A DNA stretch of 64,000 bases from an uncultured Oscillospiraceae bacterium (lineage in GTDB: Bacteria; Bacillota; Clostridia; Oscillospirales; Oscillospiraceae). Made by a program: the position numbers and the translations under genes. Of this stretch, positions 36,201 through 45,825 are shown piece by piece. How positions within the stretch are numbered: the stretch's first letter is position 1; every line of letters begins with the position of its first letter. The stretch lies in the NCBI GenBank assembly GCA_905233385.1, contig CAJOEH010000018.1, positions 1 through 64,000 of the forward strand, written 5' to 3'. The notes below the pieces were generated by a model, which saw only the letters and a list, made by a program, of their open reading frames with translations, had not been told where the DNA came from and searched no databases.

Positions 36201-37673
36201 ATGAGGAATCTCTACGCCGACATCGCCGAGCGGACGGGCGGAGACATCTATATCGGGGTCGTCGGACCCGTGCGCACGGGCAAATCGACCTTCATCAAGC
36301 GGCTGATGGAGGAGCTGGTCATCCCGCACATCGATGACCTGTACCAGCGCGAACGCGCGAAGGATGAACTGCCGCAGAGCGGCTCGGGCAAGACCATTAT
36401 GACCGCCGAGCCGAAGTTCGTGCCGGAGGAAGCCGTGGATATCACGCCCGACGGCACGGCGACCCTGTCCGTGCGGCTGATCGACTCGGTCGGCTACATG
36501 GTCGACGGCGCGATCGGCGCGACGGAGAACGGCGCGCCGCGCATGGTGACGACGCCGTGGTTCGACGAGGAAATTCCGATGACCGAGGCGGCGGAGCTCG
36601 GCACGAAGAAGGTCATGGAGGAGCACTGCACCGTCGGGATCGTCGTTACGACGGACGGCACGGTGACGGACATTCCCCGCGCGGACTACATCGCCGCGGA
36701 GGAACGCGCCATCCGCGACATGCAGGCGACGGGGAAGCCCTTCCTCGTGCTGATCAACTCCGCGCAGCCGAACGGCGCGGAGGCGACCGCCCTGCGGGAC
36801 TATATCGCGCAGACCTACAACGTCAGCGCGATGACGGCGGACTGCCAGGCCATGCGCGAGACGGAGCTGAACGCCCTGCTGCGCGAGCTGCTCTACGCCT
36901 TCCCGATGCGGGAAATGCAGGTGTTCCTGCCTGCGTGGGTGCAGGCGCTGGAGCTGGATCATCCGCTCAAGGCGGCGCTCTATCAGGCGCTCCGCACGAA
37001 CGCCGAGGCGATCTCCCGCCTTGCCGAGGCGGAGCCGGCAATCGCCCGCGTCGCGCAGCTCGAGGACGTCTGCGGCTACCGCATTTTGTCCATCGACCTC
37101 GGCAGCGGGACCGTCGCGTGCGAGCTGGACATGGAGGAGGGACTGTTCTATCAGATCCTCGGCCAGCGCACGGGCTTCGAGATCGAAAACGACGGACAGC
37201 TCCTGTCGCTGTTGACCGCGCTCGCGGAGATGAAGAAGCAGTACGACAAGATCTCCGCCGCGCTGGAAGAGGTTCGCGCCACCGGCTACGGCATCGTCAT
37301 GCCGACCGCCGAGGAACTGCGCATGGAAGTGCCGGAGATCGTCCGAAAGGGCAATTCCTACGGCGTCAAGCTGAAGGCGAGCGCGCCGTCCATCCACCTG
37401 CTCCGCGCCGACATCCAGACCGAGATCAGCCCGATGGTCGGCGACGAGCAGCAGTCGGAGGAGCTGGTCAAGTACCTGCTGGGCGAGTACGAGGGCAACA
37501 CGGAGAAACTCTGGGACAGCAACATCTTCGGCAAGTCCGTTTTCGATCTGGTCAACGAGGGGCTGACGACGAAACTGCGCCGGATGCCGGACGACGCGCG
37601 CTACAAGATCAAGGACGCGCTGACGAAGATCATCAACGAGGGCGCGAACGGCCTGATCTGCCTGCTGTTCTGA
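36201..37673 (+). CDS. spoIVA: Stage IV sporulation protein A
   Basis: MRNLYADIAERTGGDIYIGVVGPVRTGKSTFIKRLMEELVIPHI...; RBS GGGGGAGG. Confidence 0.95.
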   Translation: MRNLYADIAERTGGDIYIGVVGPVRTGKSTFIKRLMEELVIPHIDDLYQRERAKDELPQSGSGKTIMTAEPKFVPEEAVDITPDGTATLSVRLIDSVGYMVDGAIGATENGAPRMVTTPWFDEEIPMTEAAELGTKKVMEEHCTVGIVVTTDGTVTDIPRADYIAAEERAIRDMQATGKPFLVLINSAQPNGAEATALRDYIAQTYNVSAMTADCQAMRETELNALLRELLYAFPMREMQVFLPAWVQALELDHPLKAALYQALRTNAEAISRLAEAEPAIARVAQLEDVCGYRILSIDLGSGTVACELDMEEGLFYQILGQRTGFEIENDGQLLSLLTALAEMKKQYDKISAALEEVRATGYGIVMPTAEELRMEVPEIVRKGNSYGVKLKASAPSIHLLRADIQTEISPMVGDEQQSEELVKYLLGEYEGNTEKLWDSNIFGKSVFDLVNEGLTTKLRRMPDDARYKIKDALTKIINEGANGLICLLF

Positions 37674-37708
37674 TTATTTCAGGGACTGCCTTTCTGAGGC
37701 AGTCCCTT

Positions 37709-37957
37709 GTTCCTGTCATTGCCCGGCTTGTCCGGGCAATCTGTGCGTATCGATGGAGGACACTTTTTCAAAATACGAAACCACGTAGGGAGGCATGCCT
37801 ACATGCCTCCGCGATTACCGAAGCGCGTCCGAACCCTGCATAGGGAGGCGTCAGGGAACGCCTCCCTACGGCGTTTTTCGATTGTACGATACAGCTCCTA
37901 AACCTGCGACGGACGGATTGCCACGACTGTCTGCGGCAGTCTCGCAATGACAGGAAC
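37709..37957. repeat. MITE-like composite repeat with 14-bp perfect terminal inverted repeats
   Basis: GTTCCTGTCATTGC (37709-37722) / GCAATGACAGGAAC (37944-37957); contains an inverted-orientation copy of the CGTAGGGAGGC unit (37784-37872). Confidence 0.75.
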
Positions 37958-38071
37958 GAGAGGCTGAAGCGATGACCTTGCGTTCGTTTTTTGTCGAAAC
38001 GGCGGATTTGCCGTTGCATTGGATGTGAGAATTCGGTATAATAGAATCAGAAAATGATCGAGGTGCGTATG

Positions 38072-39181
38072 GATAAACTGACGATGGCGGTCCCCTGCCT
38101 GTTCGGGCTGGAGGGGCTGGTGGGCGACGAGCTGCGCCGCATGGATATGGAGAACGTCCGCGTGGAGGATCGCCGCGTGTTTTTTGACGGCGATTTTGAG
38201 GCAATGGCGCGGGCGAACGTCCGTCTGCGCATGGGCGAGCGCGTGATGATCCTGCTCGCCCGCTTCCCGGCGAAGAGCTTTGAAGAGCTCTACCAGGGCG
38301 TGAAGGCGATCGAACTGGAACGCTTCATCCCGCGAGACGGCGCGTTCCCCGTCAAGGGCTACAGCTTAGACTCTCAGCTCCACAGCGTGCCCGACTGCCA
38401 GTCTATCGCGAAGAAAGCGGCGGTCGACCGCCTCGGCGCGGTCTACGGCGTGAGCTGGCTGCCTGAGACCGGCGCGACCTATCAGCTCCGCTTCTCTATC
38501 ATGAAAGATCTCTGCGAGGTCTTCCTGGACACCTCCGGCGTCAGCCTGCACAAGCGCGGCTACCGCGCCGTCGGCAACGAGGCTCCCCTGCACGAGACGA
38601 TGGCGGCGGCGATGGTCAACCTCGCGCGCTACCGCGGCAGGGACTTCTTCTGGGACCCGTTCTGCGGCTCCGGCACGATCGTCATCGAGGCCGCGCTCGC
38701 CGCGCTCAACCGCGCCCCGGGGCTGAACCGCGCGTTCGGCGCGCAGAGCTGGCTCTGTGTGTCGGAAGACGTCTGGGAGAAGGTCAGGACCGAGGCGAAG
38801 GACCTCGAGTACCGCGGCGACTACCGCATCCTCGGCACGGACATCGACCCCGCGAGCCTGTCCATCGCGATCGCCAACGCGAAGAAGGCGGGCGTGTCGA
38901 AATACATCGACTTCCGCGAGGCGGACGCGACGAAGCAGAGCCTGCCGTGCGACAGCGGCGTGATCGTCTGCAACCCGCCCTACGGCGAGCGGATGTTAGA
39001 GCAGCGGTCGGCGCAGCAATTGATCCGCGCCTTCGGCAGGCACCTGAAATTCGCGGACGGCTGGAAGAAATACATCATCTCGTCCGATCCGGAATTCGAG
39101 CACTTCTTCGGCAAACAGGCGGCCAAAAAGAGAAAACTGTACAACGGCAGATTGCAGTGCAACGTCTATATGTACTACTGA
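38072..39181 (+). CDS. THUMP-domain class I SAM-dependent RNA methyltransferase (RlmL/YpsC-like)
   Basis: FWDPFCGSGTIVIEAALAA...VIVCNPPYGERM. Confidence 0.87.
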   Translation, partial: DKLTMAVPCLFGLEGLVGDELRRMDMENVRVEDRRVFFDGDFEAMARANVRLRMGERVMILLARFPAKSFEELYQGVKAIELERFIPRDGAFPVKGYSLDSQLHSVPDCQSIAKKAAVDRLGAVYGVSWLPETGATYQLRFSIMKDLCEVFLDTSGVSLHKRGYRAVGNEAPLHETMAAAMVNLARYRGRDFFWDPFCGSGTIVIEAALAALNRAPGLNRAFGAQSWLCVSEDVWEKVRTEAKDLEYRGDYRILGTDIDPASLSIAIANAKKAGVSKYIDFREADATKQSLPCDSGVIVCNPPYGERMLEQRSAQQLIRAFGRHLKFADGWKKYIISSDPEFEHFFGKQAAKKRKLYNGRLQCNVYMYY

Positions 39182-39198
39182 CAGAAGGGAGGCAAACG

Positions 39199-40110
39199 AT
39201 GAAACACCTGTTTATCATCAACCCGGCGGCCGGCAAATACGACAAGACCGGCGAATTCACCCAGAAGATCCGCGAGACCTGCGAAAAGAACTGCCTCGCG
39301 AGCGAGATCTTAGTCTCCCGCGCACCGGGCGACTGCACCAAGATCGCGCAGGCGGCCGCGGCGACGGGCGATCCCGTCCATATCTACGCCTGCGGCGGCG
39401 ACGGCACGCTCAACGAGGTCGTCAACGGCGTGGTTGGCTGTCCGAACGCCGCGATCACGCATTTCCCCGGCGGCACCGGCAACGATTTCATCAAGATCTT
39501 CTCCGACCCCGACGCGTTCAGGAGCCTTGACCGCCTGCTCGACTGCGAGGAGGCGACCTTCGACCTCATCCGCTGTCAGGAGGATCACTATTCGCTCAAT
39601 ATCTGCTCGGTCGGCCTGGACGCGCGGATCGGCACCTCGGTCGGCAAGTATAAGCGTCTGCCGCTGGTGAGCGGCTCCGGCGCGTACGCCCTCTCCGCCG
39701 GCGTCAACATCGTCAAGGGCATCTCGCGTCACTATGAGATCGACATCGACGGCGAGGTCTTCAACGACCGCCAGACGATGATCTGCGTCGCCAACGGCCG
39801 CTGGTACGGCGGCGGCTTCAACCCGACCCCGAAGGCGGAGCCGGACGACGGGGTGCTGGATATCCTGCTGGTCAAGGGCGTTTCCCGCTTCGCCGTGGCG
39901 AAGATCATCGGCAAGTACAAGGCGGGCAAGTACGAGGAGATGCCGGACATCATCCGTCACTTCCACGGGAAAAAGGTCGTCGTCCGCTGCGACGAGGAGA
40001 GCGAGATCAACGTCGACGGCGAGCTGCTGCTGGGCAAGGACATCACCTTCGAGATCGTTCCGCAGGCCGTGCGCTTCTTCTATCCGAAGGGGCTGACATA
40101 TCACGCATAA
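39199..40110 (+). CDS. Diacylglycerol/lipid kinase family protein
   Basis: MKHLFIINPAAGK...ACGGDGTLNEVVNGVVG...FPGGTGNDFIK. Confidence 0.9.
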   Translation: MKHLFIINPAAGKYDKTGEFTQKIRETCEKNCLASEILVSRAPGDCTKIAQAAAATGDPVHIYACGGDGTLNEVVNGVVGCPNAAITHFPGGTGNDFIKIFSDPDAFRSLDRLLDCEEATFDLIRCQEDHYSLNICSVGLDARIGTSVGKYKRLPLVSGSGAYALSAGVNIVKGISRHYEIDIDGEVFNDRQTMICVANGRWYGGGFNPTPKAEPDDGVLDILLVKGVSRFAVAKIIGKYKAGKYEEMPDIIRHFHGKKVVVRCDEESEINVDGELLLGKDITFEIVPQAVRFFYPKGLTYHA

Positions 40111-40264
40111 TACGACTGACGGCAGGCGGCTTGCAAGCCGCCTGCCGTCAGTCGTTAGGGAACAGGGAATAGGGAACAGGGAAGAAGTGAGGTATTTGCC
40201 AATTCGGGGAATTGGCAAATGGCAAATAAATGCGGGCGGCCGGCGGCCGCCCGCTTGGTTTTGA

Positions 40265-40846
40265 TTATTTGCCCTCGGCGATATCGAAGGCGAGCTGGAC
40301 GGTGTCGTCGTTCAGCACGACCAGACGGACGCGGTTGGCGGTGTGGCCGTCGTTCCAGCTGTAAGAATCGCCGGAGCCGGACGGCTCGCCGAACGCGGCG
40401 GTCATCGCGTCGCGGATCTGCTCCAAGACGGAGGTCGGGTCGTTTTCATATTTGCAGGTGCAGGAGATGTGGTTCCCCGTCTCGGTGAAGGAGTACTGCA
40501 CCTGTCCGAAGGTCAGGTCGCCCAGCGCGACGTCGTTGTAGGCGTAGTAAGTCGTTTCGCCGACTTCAAAGCAGAAATCGGGATCACGGCCTTCCGCGGC
40601 GATCACGTCGTCGAGGGTGAAATCCGCGGTTTCAAGCCCCTTGTAGTTGATGTGCTCGTGATCGTGCGCCTCGGACGCTTCGGTCGGCATATCCGAAGCG
40701 GGCGCCTCGGTCGCGTCGGACGCTTCGGTCTCGACGTCGGACGGCGTGGCGACGGAAACTTCGGGCTCAATATCGTCGTAGATGCAGGCGGTCAGCAGGC
40801 CGGCCAGCAGCGCGCAGCAGAGCAGCAAAGCAAACAGTTTTTTCAT
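40265..40846 (-). CDS. Putative lipoprotein
   Basis: MKKLFALLLCCALLAGLLTAC lipobox; Thr/Glu/Ala/Ser-rich linker. Confidence 0.7.
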   Translation of the reverse strand: MKKLFALLLCCALLAGLLTACIYDDIEPEVSVATPSDVETEASDATEAPASDMPTEASEAHDHEHINYKGLETADFTLDDVIAAEGRDPDFCFEVGETTYYAYNDVALGDLTFGQVQYSFTETGNHISCTCKYENDPTSVLEQIRDAMTAAFGEPSGSGDSYSWNDGHTANRVRLVVLNDDTVQLAFDIAEGK

Positions 40847-41349
40847 GAGAAGAACCTCCTAAGTTTTGGTATCAGCAACTGCGCGCACAGGCCGGTCAAC
40901 GCGCCGGTCAGAATGCCGCACAGTATCAGGACGGGGAAATAGGCGAGCAGGGCGGGCGTCTGCGTCACGAATACCGCGACCGCCATCTGCCCGATGTTAT
41001 GGGTGATGCCGCCGATCACGCCCGCGACCCAGAGCTGTTCCTTCTTCAGGATCCGCAGGATCAGCGCCATGCAGGCGAAGCTGAGCAGGCCGCCCGCGAG
41101 GGAATAAAACAGGGACATCATCTGCCCGGTGACGAGGTTGCCGAGGAAGATCCGCACGAGCAGGATCGCCAGGGCCTCCTTCCACCCGAACACAGAAAGG
41201 GCGAACAGGGTGACGATATTGGAAAGCCCGAGCTTCATGCCCGGCACGGGAACAGGCAGGGGAAACTGCGCCTCCACGACAAAGATCGTCAGCGCGATCG
41301 CGGTCAGAAGCGCAAGCAGCGCAAGCTTGCGAACGTAAGTACGCTTCAT
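40843..41349 (-). CDS. Gx transporter / heptaprenyl diphosphate synthase component I family
   Basis: FPLPVPVPGMKLGLSNIVTLFALSVFGWKEALAILLVRIFLGNLVTG. Confidence 0.8.
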   Translation of the reverse strand: MKRTYVRKLALLALLTAIALTIFVVEAQFPLPVPVPGMKLGLSNIVTLFALSVFGWKEALAILLVRIFLGNLVTGQMMSLFYSLAGGLLSFACMALILRILKKEQLWVAGVIGGITHNIGQMAVAVFVTQTPALLAYFPVLILCGILTGALTGLCAQLLIPKLRRFFS

Positions 41350-41849
41350 TTTCTGAAAAGATGGCGCTTATTGCGCTCCAGGACGAAGTACAGCGCGGTG
41401 CCGAGCACGAAAACCACAGCGGCCTCGCCGACGGCAACGTATAGCATGTTGAGATGCAGAGCGTTAAAGCCGTAGTACGTCAGTTCCCAGCCGACGATGA
41501 CGGCGTTGAAGACGACGGGCATCAGCATGGAGAGCCAGGGGTAACGCCGGATCTTCACGTTCCGCAGGAAATACATCGCCAGGGCGGCGAGCAAGGTCGC
41601 GGCGGTGCCAATGAGAAAATCCAGCGGCAGGGCCTGCGCATAGGTCAGATTATACAGCAGACAGCCGATGCTGAGGCCGGGGATCGCGGCGGTGGTAAAC
41701 AGGGCGAGCACGCACAGCGCCTCGGCGACACGGAACTGGATGACCATGGACGTGGTGCCGGGCAGCAGAGCGTTCTGCAGCAGGTTGATCACGATATACA
41801 GCGCAGCAATCGCGGCCGCCTGCGCGATAAACAGGGAGGGTCTTTTCAT
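41346..41849 (-). CDS. QueT-type transporter family membrane protein
   Basis: AAIAALYIVINLL...QFRVAEALCVLALFTTAAIPGLSIGCLLYNL...LDFLIGTAATLLAALAMY. Confidence 0.75.
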   Translation of the reverse strand: MKRPSLFIAQAAAIAALYIVINLLQNALLPGTTSMVIQFRVAEALCVLALFTTAAIPGLSIGCLLYNLTYAQALPLDFLIGTAATLLAALAMYFLRNVKIRRYPWLSMLMPVVFNAVIVGWELTYYGFNALHLNMLYVAVGEAAVVFVLGTALYFVLERNKRHLFRK

Positions 41850-41918
41850 TGCGGTTCTCCTTGCAGAATAAAACGGGGAACGATCTATAGTTTACACGAT
41901 GAAGCGGCGTTCGTCAAG

Positions 41919-42680
41919 TCACCGGAGAAGCTGCTTCAGGCCGTAAAGCGCGAGGATGTGCAAAGGGTAGAACAGGTAAAAGCCGAGCTGCACCGCCTTC
42001 GCGCCGCCGCGGGAGGCGGGAAGCCTGCCCTTCTTTCCGTTGTAGAAGAATATCGGCACGAGCGCCAACAGACTGAACAGCTGCGTCAGCTCCCAGGCGG
42101 ACGGCGGCTGGATCGCGTAAGGCCGTCCCAGCAGACGGTACAGGCAGAAGAAGCCGAACGAGACGATATACTGATGATAGATCGAGACGAGCATCCCGAG
42201 GCCCTGCAGGAGGATGTTCCCGTCGAAGAGGTAGAAGGTCATCGCCAGCAGGACGCCCTTCGCGCCGTAATCCGAGCGGAGCAGGCCGAAGTAATAGACC
42301 AGATAGACCGTCAGCGCCGGCAGGAAGCTGAGATATTTCGTGAAGCGGTTCCGCCGCATTCTGTCCGTCATCCACACGGTCAGCAGGGCGAGCAGGAGGG
42401 TGACGAAGACGTTGAGCGTGCCGAGCATGGTGCCCGGGTGGGTCATCAGCGCGAACGGCACCTGCGAGATCACGGCGAACAGCGCCAGACGGAGCGCGTA
42501 GCGCAGGCGGTCGGAGGTGTGCCGGAACCCGTTGACGATCAGAAAGACGTACAGCGGGAACGCGAGCCGCCCGATCCAGCGAAGCGGTTCGAGGAAGGAC
42601 CACCTGCCCGCGAAGCAAAAGCCGATATGATCCAGCAGCATACAGACGCACGCGAGGATACGAAGCGCAAGCGCAGACAT
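41919..42680 (-). CDS. TraX family membrane protein
   Basis: MSALALRILACVCMLLDHIGFCFAG...RWIGRLAFPLYVFLIVNGFRHTSDR. Confidence 0.8.
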   Translation of the reverse strand: MSALALRILACVCMLLDHIGFCFAGRWSFLEPLRWIGRLAFPLYVFLIVNGFRHTSDRLRYALRLALFAVISQVPFALMTHPGTMLGTLNVFVTLLLALLTVWMTDRMRRNRFTKYLSFLPALTVYLVYYFGLLRSDYGAKGVLLAMTFYLFDGNILLQGLGMLVSIYHQYIVSFGFFCLYRLLGRPYAIQPPSAWELTQLFSLLALVPIFFYNGKKGRLPASRGGAKAVQLGFYLFYPLHILALYGLKQLLR

Positions 42681-42769
42681 GTGCGCACCTCCTTTTTGCG
42701 TATTATAGCAGAATACGGCGTGGATTGCAATCATATACTCTGGCAGGATCAGATTGCGAGGTGGAGCGT

Positions 42770-43048
42770 ATGAACAGCCGTTTTACCGGACTGAAATGCA
42801 AGGAGGTCGTCAACATCTGCGACGGATGCCGCCTGGGGTACGTTTGCGACGTGGAGGTGGACTGCAAATGCGGGCAGATCCTGTCCATCATCGTTCCCTG
42901 CCAGGGCAGGTGCTTCGGCCTGCTCGGACGGCATGAGGAATACGTCATTCCGTGGCGCGATATCCGAAGGATCGGCGACGATATCATCCTGGTCGACGGC
43001 GATCTGGACAGATGCCGCCTTCCGCGGGCAAAAAGGGACCTGTTTTGA
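42770..43048 (+). CDS. YlmC/YmxH family sporulation protein (PRC-barrel)
   Basis: LKCKEVVNICDGCRLGYVCDVEVDCKCGQILSIIVP...IPWRDIRRIGDDIILVD. Confidence 0.85.
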   Translation: MNSRFTGLKCKEVVNICDGCRLGYVCDVEVDCKCGQILSIIVPCQGRCFGLLGRHEEYVIPWRDIRRIGDDIILVDGDLDRCRLPRAKRDLF

Positions 43049-43084
43049 CGAAAAAACCTTGAATTTTTGTAAAATAATGCTTGC

Positions 43085-43233
43085 AATACGAAGACCTGTT
43101 GGGTATAATAATACGGCACGCGAATCGCGTGACACACCAAACCACACATTTCGGGATTCTCCGTCCCAGTGCCGCAACGCGGTGGACGGGGGAGATGAGC
43201 GGAATGGCGGTCAAACGAAAAGGAGAAAAACTA
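43085..43233 (+). promoter_or_regulatory. Candidate structured rpsB leader
   Basis: Approximately 150-nt leader; hairpins GGCACGCGaatCGCGTGAC and CCGTCC...GCCGCaaCGCGGtGGACGG. Confidence 0.35.
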
Positions 43234-43983
43234 ATGGCAGTCGTATCCATGAAAGCCCTGCTCGAGGCAGGCGTCCACTTCGGTCACCAGACCAGAAGAT
43301 GGAACCCCAAAATGGCTCCCTACATCTACACGGAGCGCAACGGTATCTACATCATTGACCTGCAGAAAACCGTGAAGAAGATCGAAGAGGCTTACAGCTT
43401 CATCCGCGAGCTCGCCGCCAACGGCGAGAACGTCCTGTTCGTCGGCACCAAGAAGCAGGCGCAGGACGCCATCAAGGAAGAGGCCGAGCGCGTCGATCAG
43501 TACTTCGTCAATGCCCGCTGGCTCGGCGGCATGATGACCAACTTCAAGACCATGCGTACCCGTATCGACCGTCTGGCGCAGCTGCGCAAGATGCAGGAGG
43601 ACGGCACCTTCGCGATGCTTCCCAAGAAGGAAGTCATCAAGCTCGAAGGCGAGATCGAGAAGCTCGAGAAGTATCTCGGCGGCGTGAAGTCCATGAAGAA
43701 GCTCCCCGGCGCTCTGTTCATCGTCGACCCGCGCAAGGAACGCAACGCGATCGCCGAAGCGCGCAAGCTGAACATCCCCATCGTCGCGATCGTTGACACC
43801 AACTGCGATCCGGACGAGATCGACTACGTCATCCCCGGCAACGACGACGCGATCCGCGCGATCCGCCTGATCGTCGCCACCATGGCGAACGCCGTGCAGG
43901 AAGGCCGTCAGGGCGAGTCCCTCGCGGAGGCCCCTGTCGAGGCGGCGGAAGCCACCGCTGAGGAAGCTTCGGTCGAGGAGTAA
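43234..43983 (+). CDS. rpsB: 30S ribosomal protein S2
   Basis: [46 protein letters not shown]. Confidence 0.96.
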   Translation: MAVVSMKALLEAGVHFGHQTRRWNPKMAPYIYTERNGIYIIDLQKTVKKIEEAYSFIRELAANGENVLFVGTKKQAQDAIKEEAERVDQYFVNARWLGGMMTNFKTMRTRIDRLAQLRKMQEDGTFAMLPKKEVIKLEGEIEKLEKYLGGVKSMKKLPGALFIVDPRKERNAIAEARKLNIPIVAIVDTNCDPDEIDYVIPGNDDAIRAIRLIVATMANAVQEGRQGESLAEAPVEAAEATAEEASVEE

Positions 43984-44056
43984 TCCACCCGAACATAAAT
44001 GCCCGCCGGAACGACGGGCATTTTCCAAAGATAAAATTTTAGGAGGAAATACTACT

Positions 44057-44977
44057 ATGGCATTTACTGCTGCTGATGTAAAGACCCTGCGCGAAATGAC
44101 CAACGTCGGCATGATGGACTGCAAGAAGGCCCTCGTGGAGACCGACGGCGATATGGACAAGGCGGTCGAGTGGCTCCGTGAGAAGGGCCTCGCTAAGGCT
44201 GCCAAGAAGGCCGGCCGCATCGCGGCCGAAGGCATGGCTTACGCCGCCGTCGTCGACGGCATCGGCGTGATGGTCGAAGTCAACTGCGAGACCGACTTCT
44301 GCGCGAAGAGCGCGCCGTTCGTCGCCCTCGTCAAGGACGTCGCCGAGATGGTCGCGAAGAACGACCCGAAGGACGTCGACGCCCTGATGAACTGCAAGTA
44401 CCCCGGCAGAGACCTGACTTTGGCCGAGATCATGCCCGAGAAGGTCATGGCGATCGGCGAGAACCTGCAGATCCGCCGCTTCGTCCGCTTCCCCGAGAAC
44501 ACCAGCGTCGCCTACGTGCACGGCGGCGGCGTGCGTTCCGTCCTGGTCAACCTGATCGTCGAGGGCGGCATCGACGCCACCCAGATCGGCAAGGATATCG
44601 CGATGCAGATCGCGGCTCTGTCCCCGCGTTTCTGGGACAAGAGCGACGTGACCGAGGAAGTCCTTGAAGAAGAGAAGAAGATCCTCGTCGCCCAGATGGA
44701 CAACGACGAGAAGATGGCGAACAAGCCCCTCCAGGTCAAGGAGAAGATCGCCGCCGGCAAGCTCAACAAGTTCTACGAAGAGAACTGCCTGCTCCAGCAG
44801 GCGTTCGTCAAGGACGGCTCCGTCTCCGTCGAGCAGTATATGAACGCTGCCGCGAAGGCGCTCGGCGGTTCCGTGAAGTTCGTCGATGCAGTCCGCTATG
44901 AGAAGGGCGAAGGCATCGAGAAGAAGCAGGAAGACTTCGCCGCGGAAGTCGCGAAGCAGATGAACATGGGCAAGTAA
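44057..44977 (+). CDS. tsf: Translation elongation factor Ts
   Basis: MAFTAADVKTLREMTNVGMMDCKKALVETDGDMDKAVEWLREKG. Confidence 0.96.
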   Translation: MAFTAADVKTLREMTNVGMMDCKKALVETDGDMDKAVEWLREKGLAKAAKKAGRIAAEGMAYAAVVDGIGVMVEVNCETDFCAKSAPFVALVKDVAEMVAKNDPKDVDALMNCKYPGRDLTLAEIMPEKVMAIGENLQIRRFVRFPENTSVAYVHGGGVRSVLVNLIVEGGIDATQIGKDIAMQIAALSPRFWDKSDVTEEVLEEEKKILVAQMDNDEKMANKPLQVKEKIAAGKLNKFYEENCLLQQAFVKDGSVSVEQYMNAAAKALGGSVKFVDAVRYEKGEGIEKKQEDFAAEVAKQMNMGK

Positions 44978-44993
44978 TTTTGCTGATTAAAAC

Positions 44994-45025
44994 GGCAAGT
45001 GAGCGAACGCTCACTTGCCGTTTTT
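44994..45025 (+). terminator. Intrinsic terminator of rpsB-tsf
   Basis: AAAACGGCAAGTGAGCG aac GCTCACTTGCCGTTTTTT. Confidence 0.8.
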
Positions 45026-45062
45026 TGCTTTCTTTCATTGCGCAACAGAAAACCATCAGGTT

Positions 45063-45100
45063 TGTCATTGCGAGGTCGCGGAGCGACCGTGGCAATCTGT
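45063..45100. repeat. TGTCATTGC/GGCAATCTGT dispersed repeat unit
   Basis: TGTCATTGCGAGGTCGCggaGCGACCGTGGCAATCTGT. Confidence 0.65.
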
Positions 45101-45189
45101 CCCTCACAGATTTAGGAAACTGCATTATCCATAATGTTTTTCCATTAGCACGTAAGGAACGGCCTGTGTGCCGTTCCGGAAATCGGAAA

Positions 45190-45412
45190 CTATTTTGCTT
45201 CTTCCGGCTCCACGAGCTCCCATTGGAACATTTCCCTGAAATCCTCGAAGCATTCGGGGCAGATCCACGTGTACTTGTCGTCTGCGGTCACGTAGCCTTC
45301 GTGCAGATCGCCCTCGTATTCGCTGAACGTCGCCCAGCAAAAGGCGCAGTGGTCGTGATCCCACGTCTCAGACCAGCGAAAATTTTAATCTCCAGTCGTT
45401 CGGTTCAATCAT
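45190..45412 (-). pseudogene. Putative zinc-knuckle immunity-like gene, frameshifted copy 1
   Basis: MIEPNDWRL... then frame shift; downstream WSETWDHDHCAFCWATFSEYEGDLHEGYVTADDKYTWICPECFEDFREMFQWELVEPEEAK; length 223 nt (not a multiple of 3). Confidence 0.65.
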
Positions 45413-45455
45413 TTTTGTGCGTCTCCTTCGTTGCCAAAGCTCAGCGGGCTGAAGA

Positions 45456-45698
45456 TCAATAGACCGTAACGTCTTCTATGTTACCAAGAATATCCTGCAA
45501 ATACTCGCCGCCGATTTTTGCGGAAGCAATCAATTGCTCTATGGAATCAAAGGCAACGCTTGTTTGATAGAACTGACAGAGGTGGATTGTTTGCTTGTCG
45601 CCCTCGAAAGAATATGTAATGGAGTATTCTGTGCCGCGGTAGGAGAATTCAATCTCCCGCCCGGTTTGTATGGAATACTTCAACGTATCAAGCGTCAT
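45456..45698 (-). CDS. 80-aa putative immunity protein
   Basis: RBS AAGGAG; MTLDTLKYSIQTGREIEFSYRGTEYSITYSFEGDKQTIHLCQFYQTSVAFDSIEQLIASAKIGGEYLQDILGNIEDVTVY; lies in the toxin operon. Confidence 0.6.
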   Translation of the reverse strand: MTLDTLKYSIQTGREIEFSYRGTEYSITYSFEGDKQTIHLCQFYQTSVAFDSIEQLIASAKIGGEYLQDILGNIEDVTVY

Positions 45699-45750
45699 AA
45701 TTATCTCCTTTATGGGCATCTCGAGTTTAGCCAATCCCCATTTTCCCGGT

Positions 45751-45777
45751 CGTAGGGAGGCGTCCCCTGACGCCTCC
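45751..45777. repeat. Partial copy of the CGTAGGGAGGC dispersed repeat
   Basis: CGTAGGGAGGCGTCCCCTGACGCCTCC. Confidence 0.7.
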
Positions 45778-45825
45778 GCTGCCGTGCCCATCGGACGCCC
45801 GTGGCAAGGCAACGCAGGCCGCTCC

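Noticed and set aside
36138-36202. Riboswitch upstream of spoIVA
   Set aside because: Only a simple inverted repeat; no known aptamer core, and the left arm overlaps a likely promoter.
41850-41900. preQ1 riboswitch upstream of the QueT-like gene
   Set aside because: Looked for a preQ1-I style short hairpin with A-rich tail before the RBS; not convincingly present.
45125-45364. Arg/Gly-rich ORF MGSRPLRLLLGDVQ...
   Set aside because: Wrong frame of the duplicated zinc-knuckle gene; the alternative frame encodes the coherent CxxC...CPEC protein.
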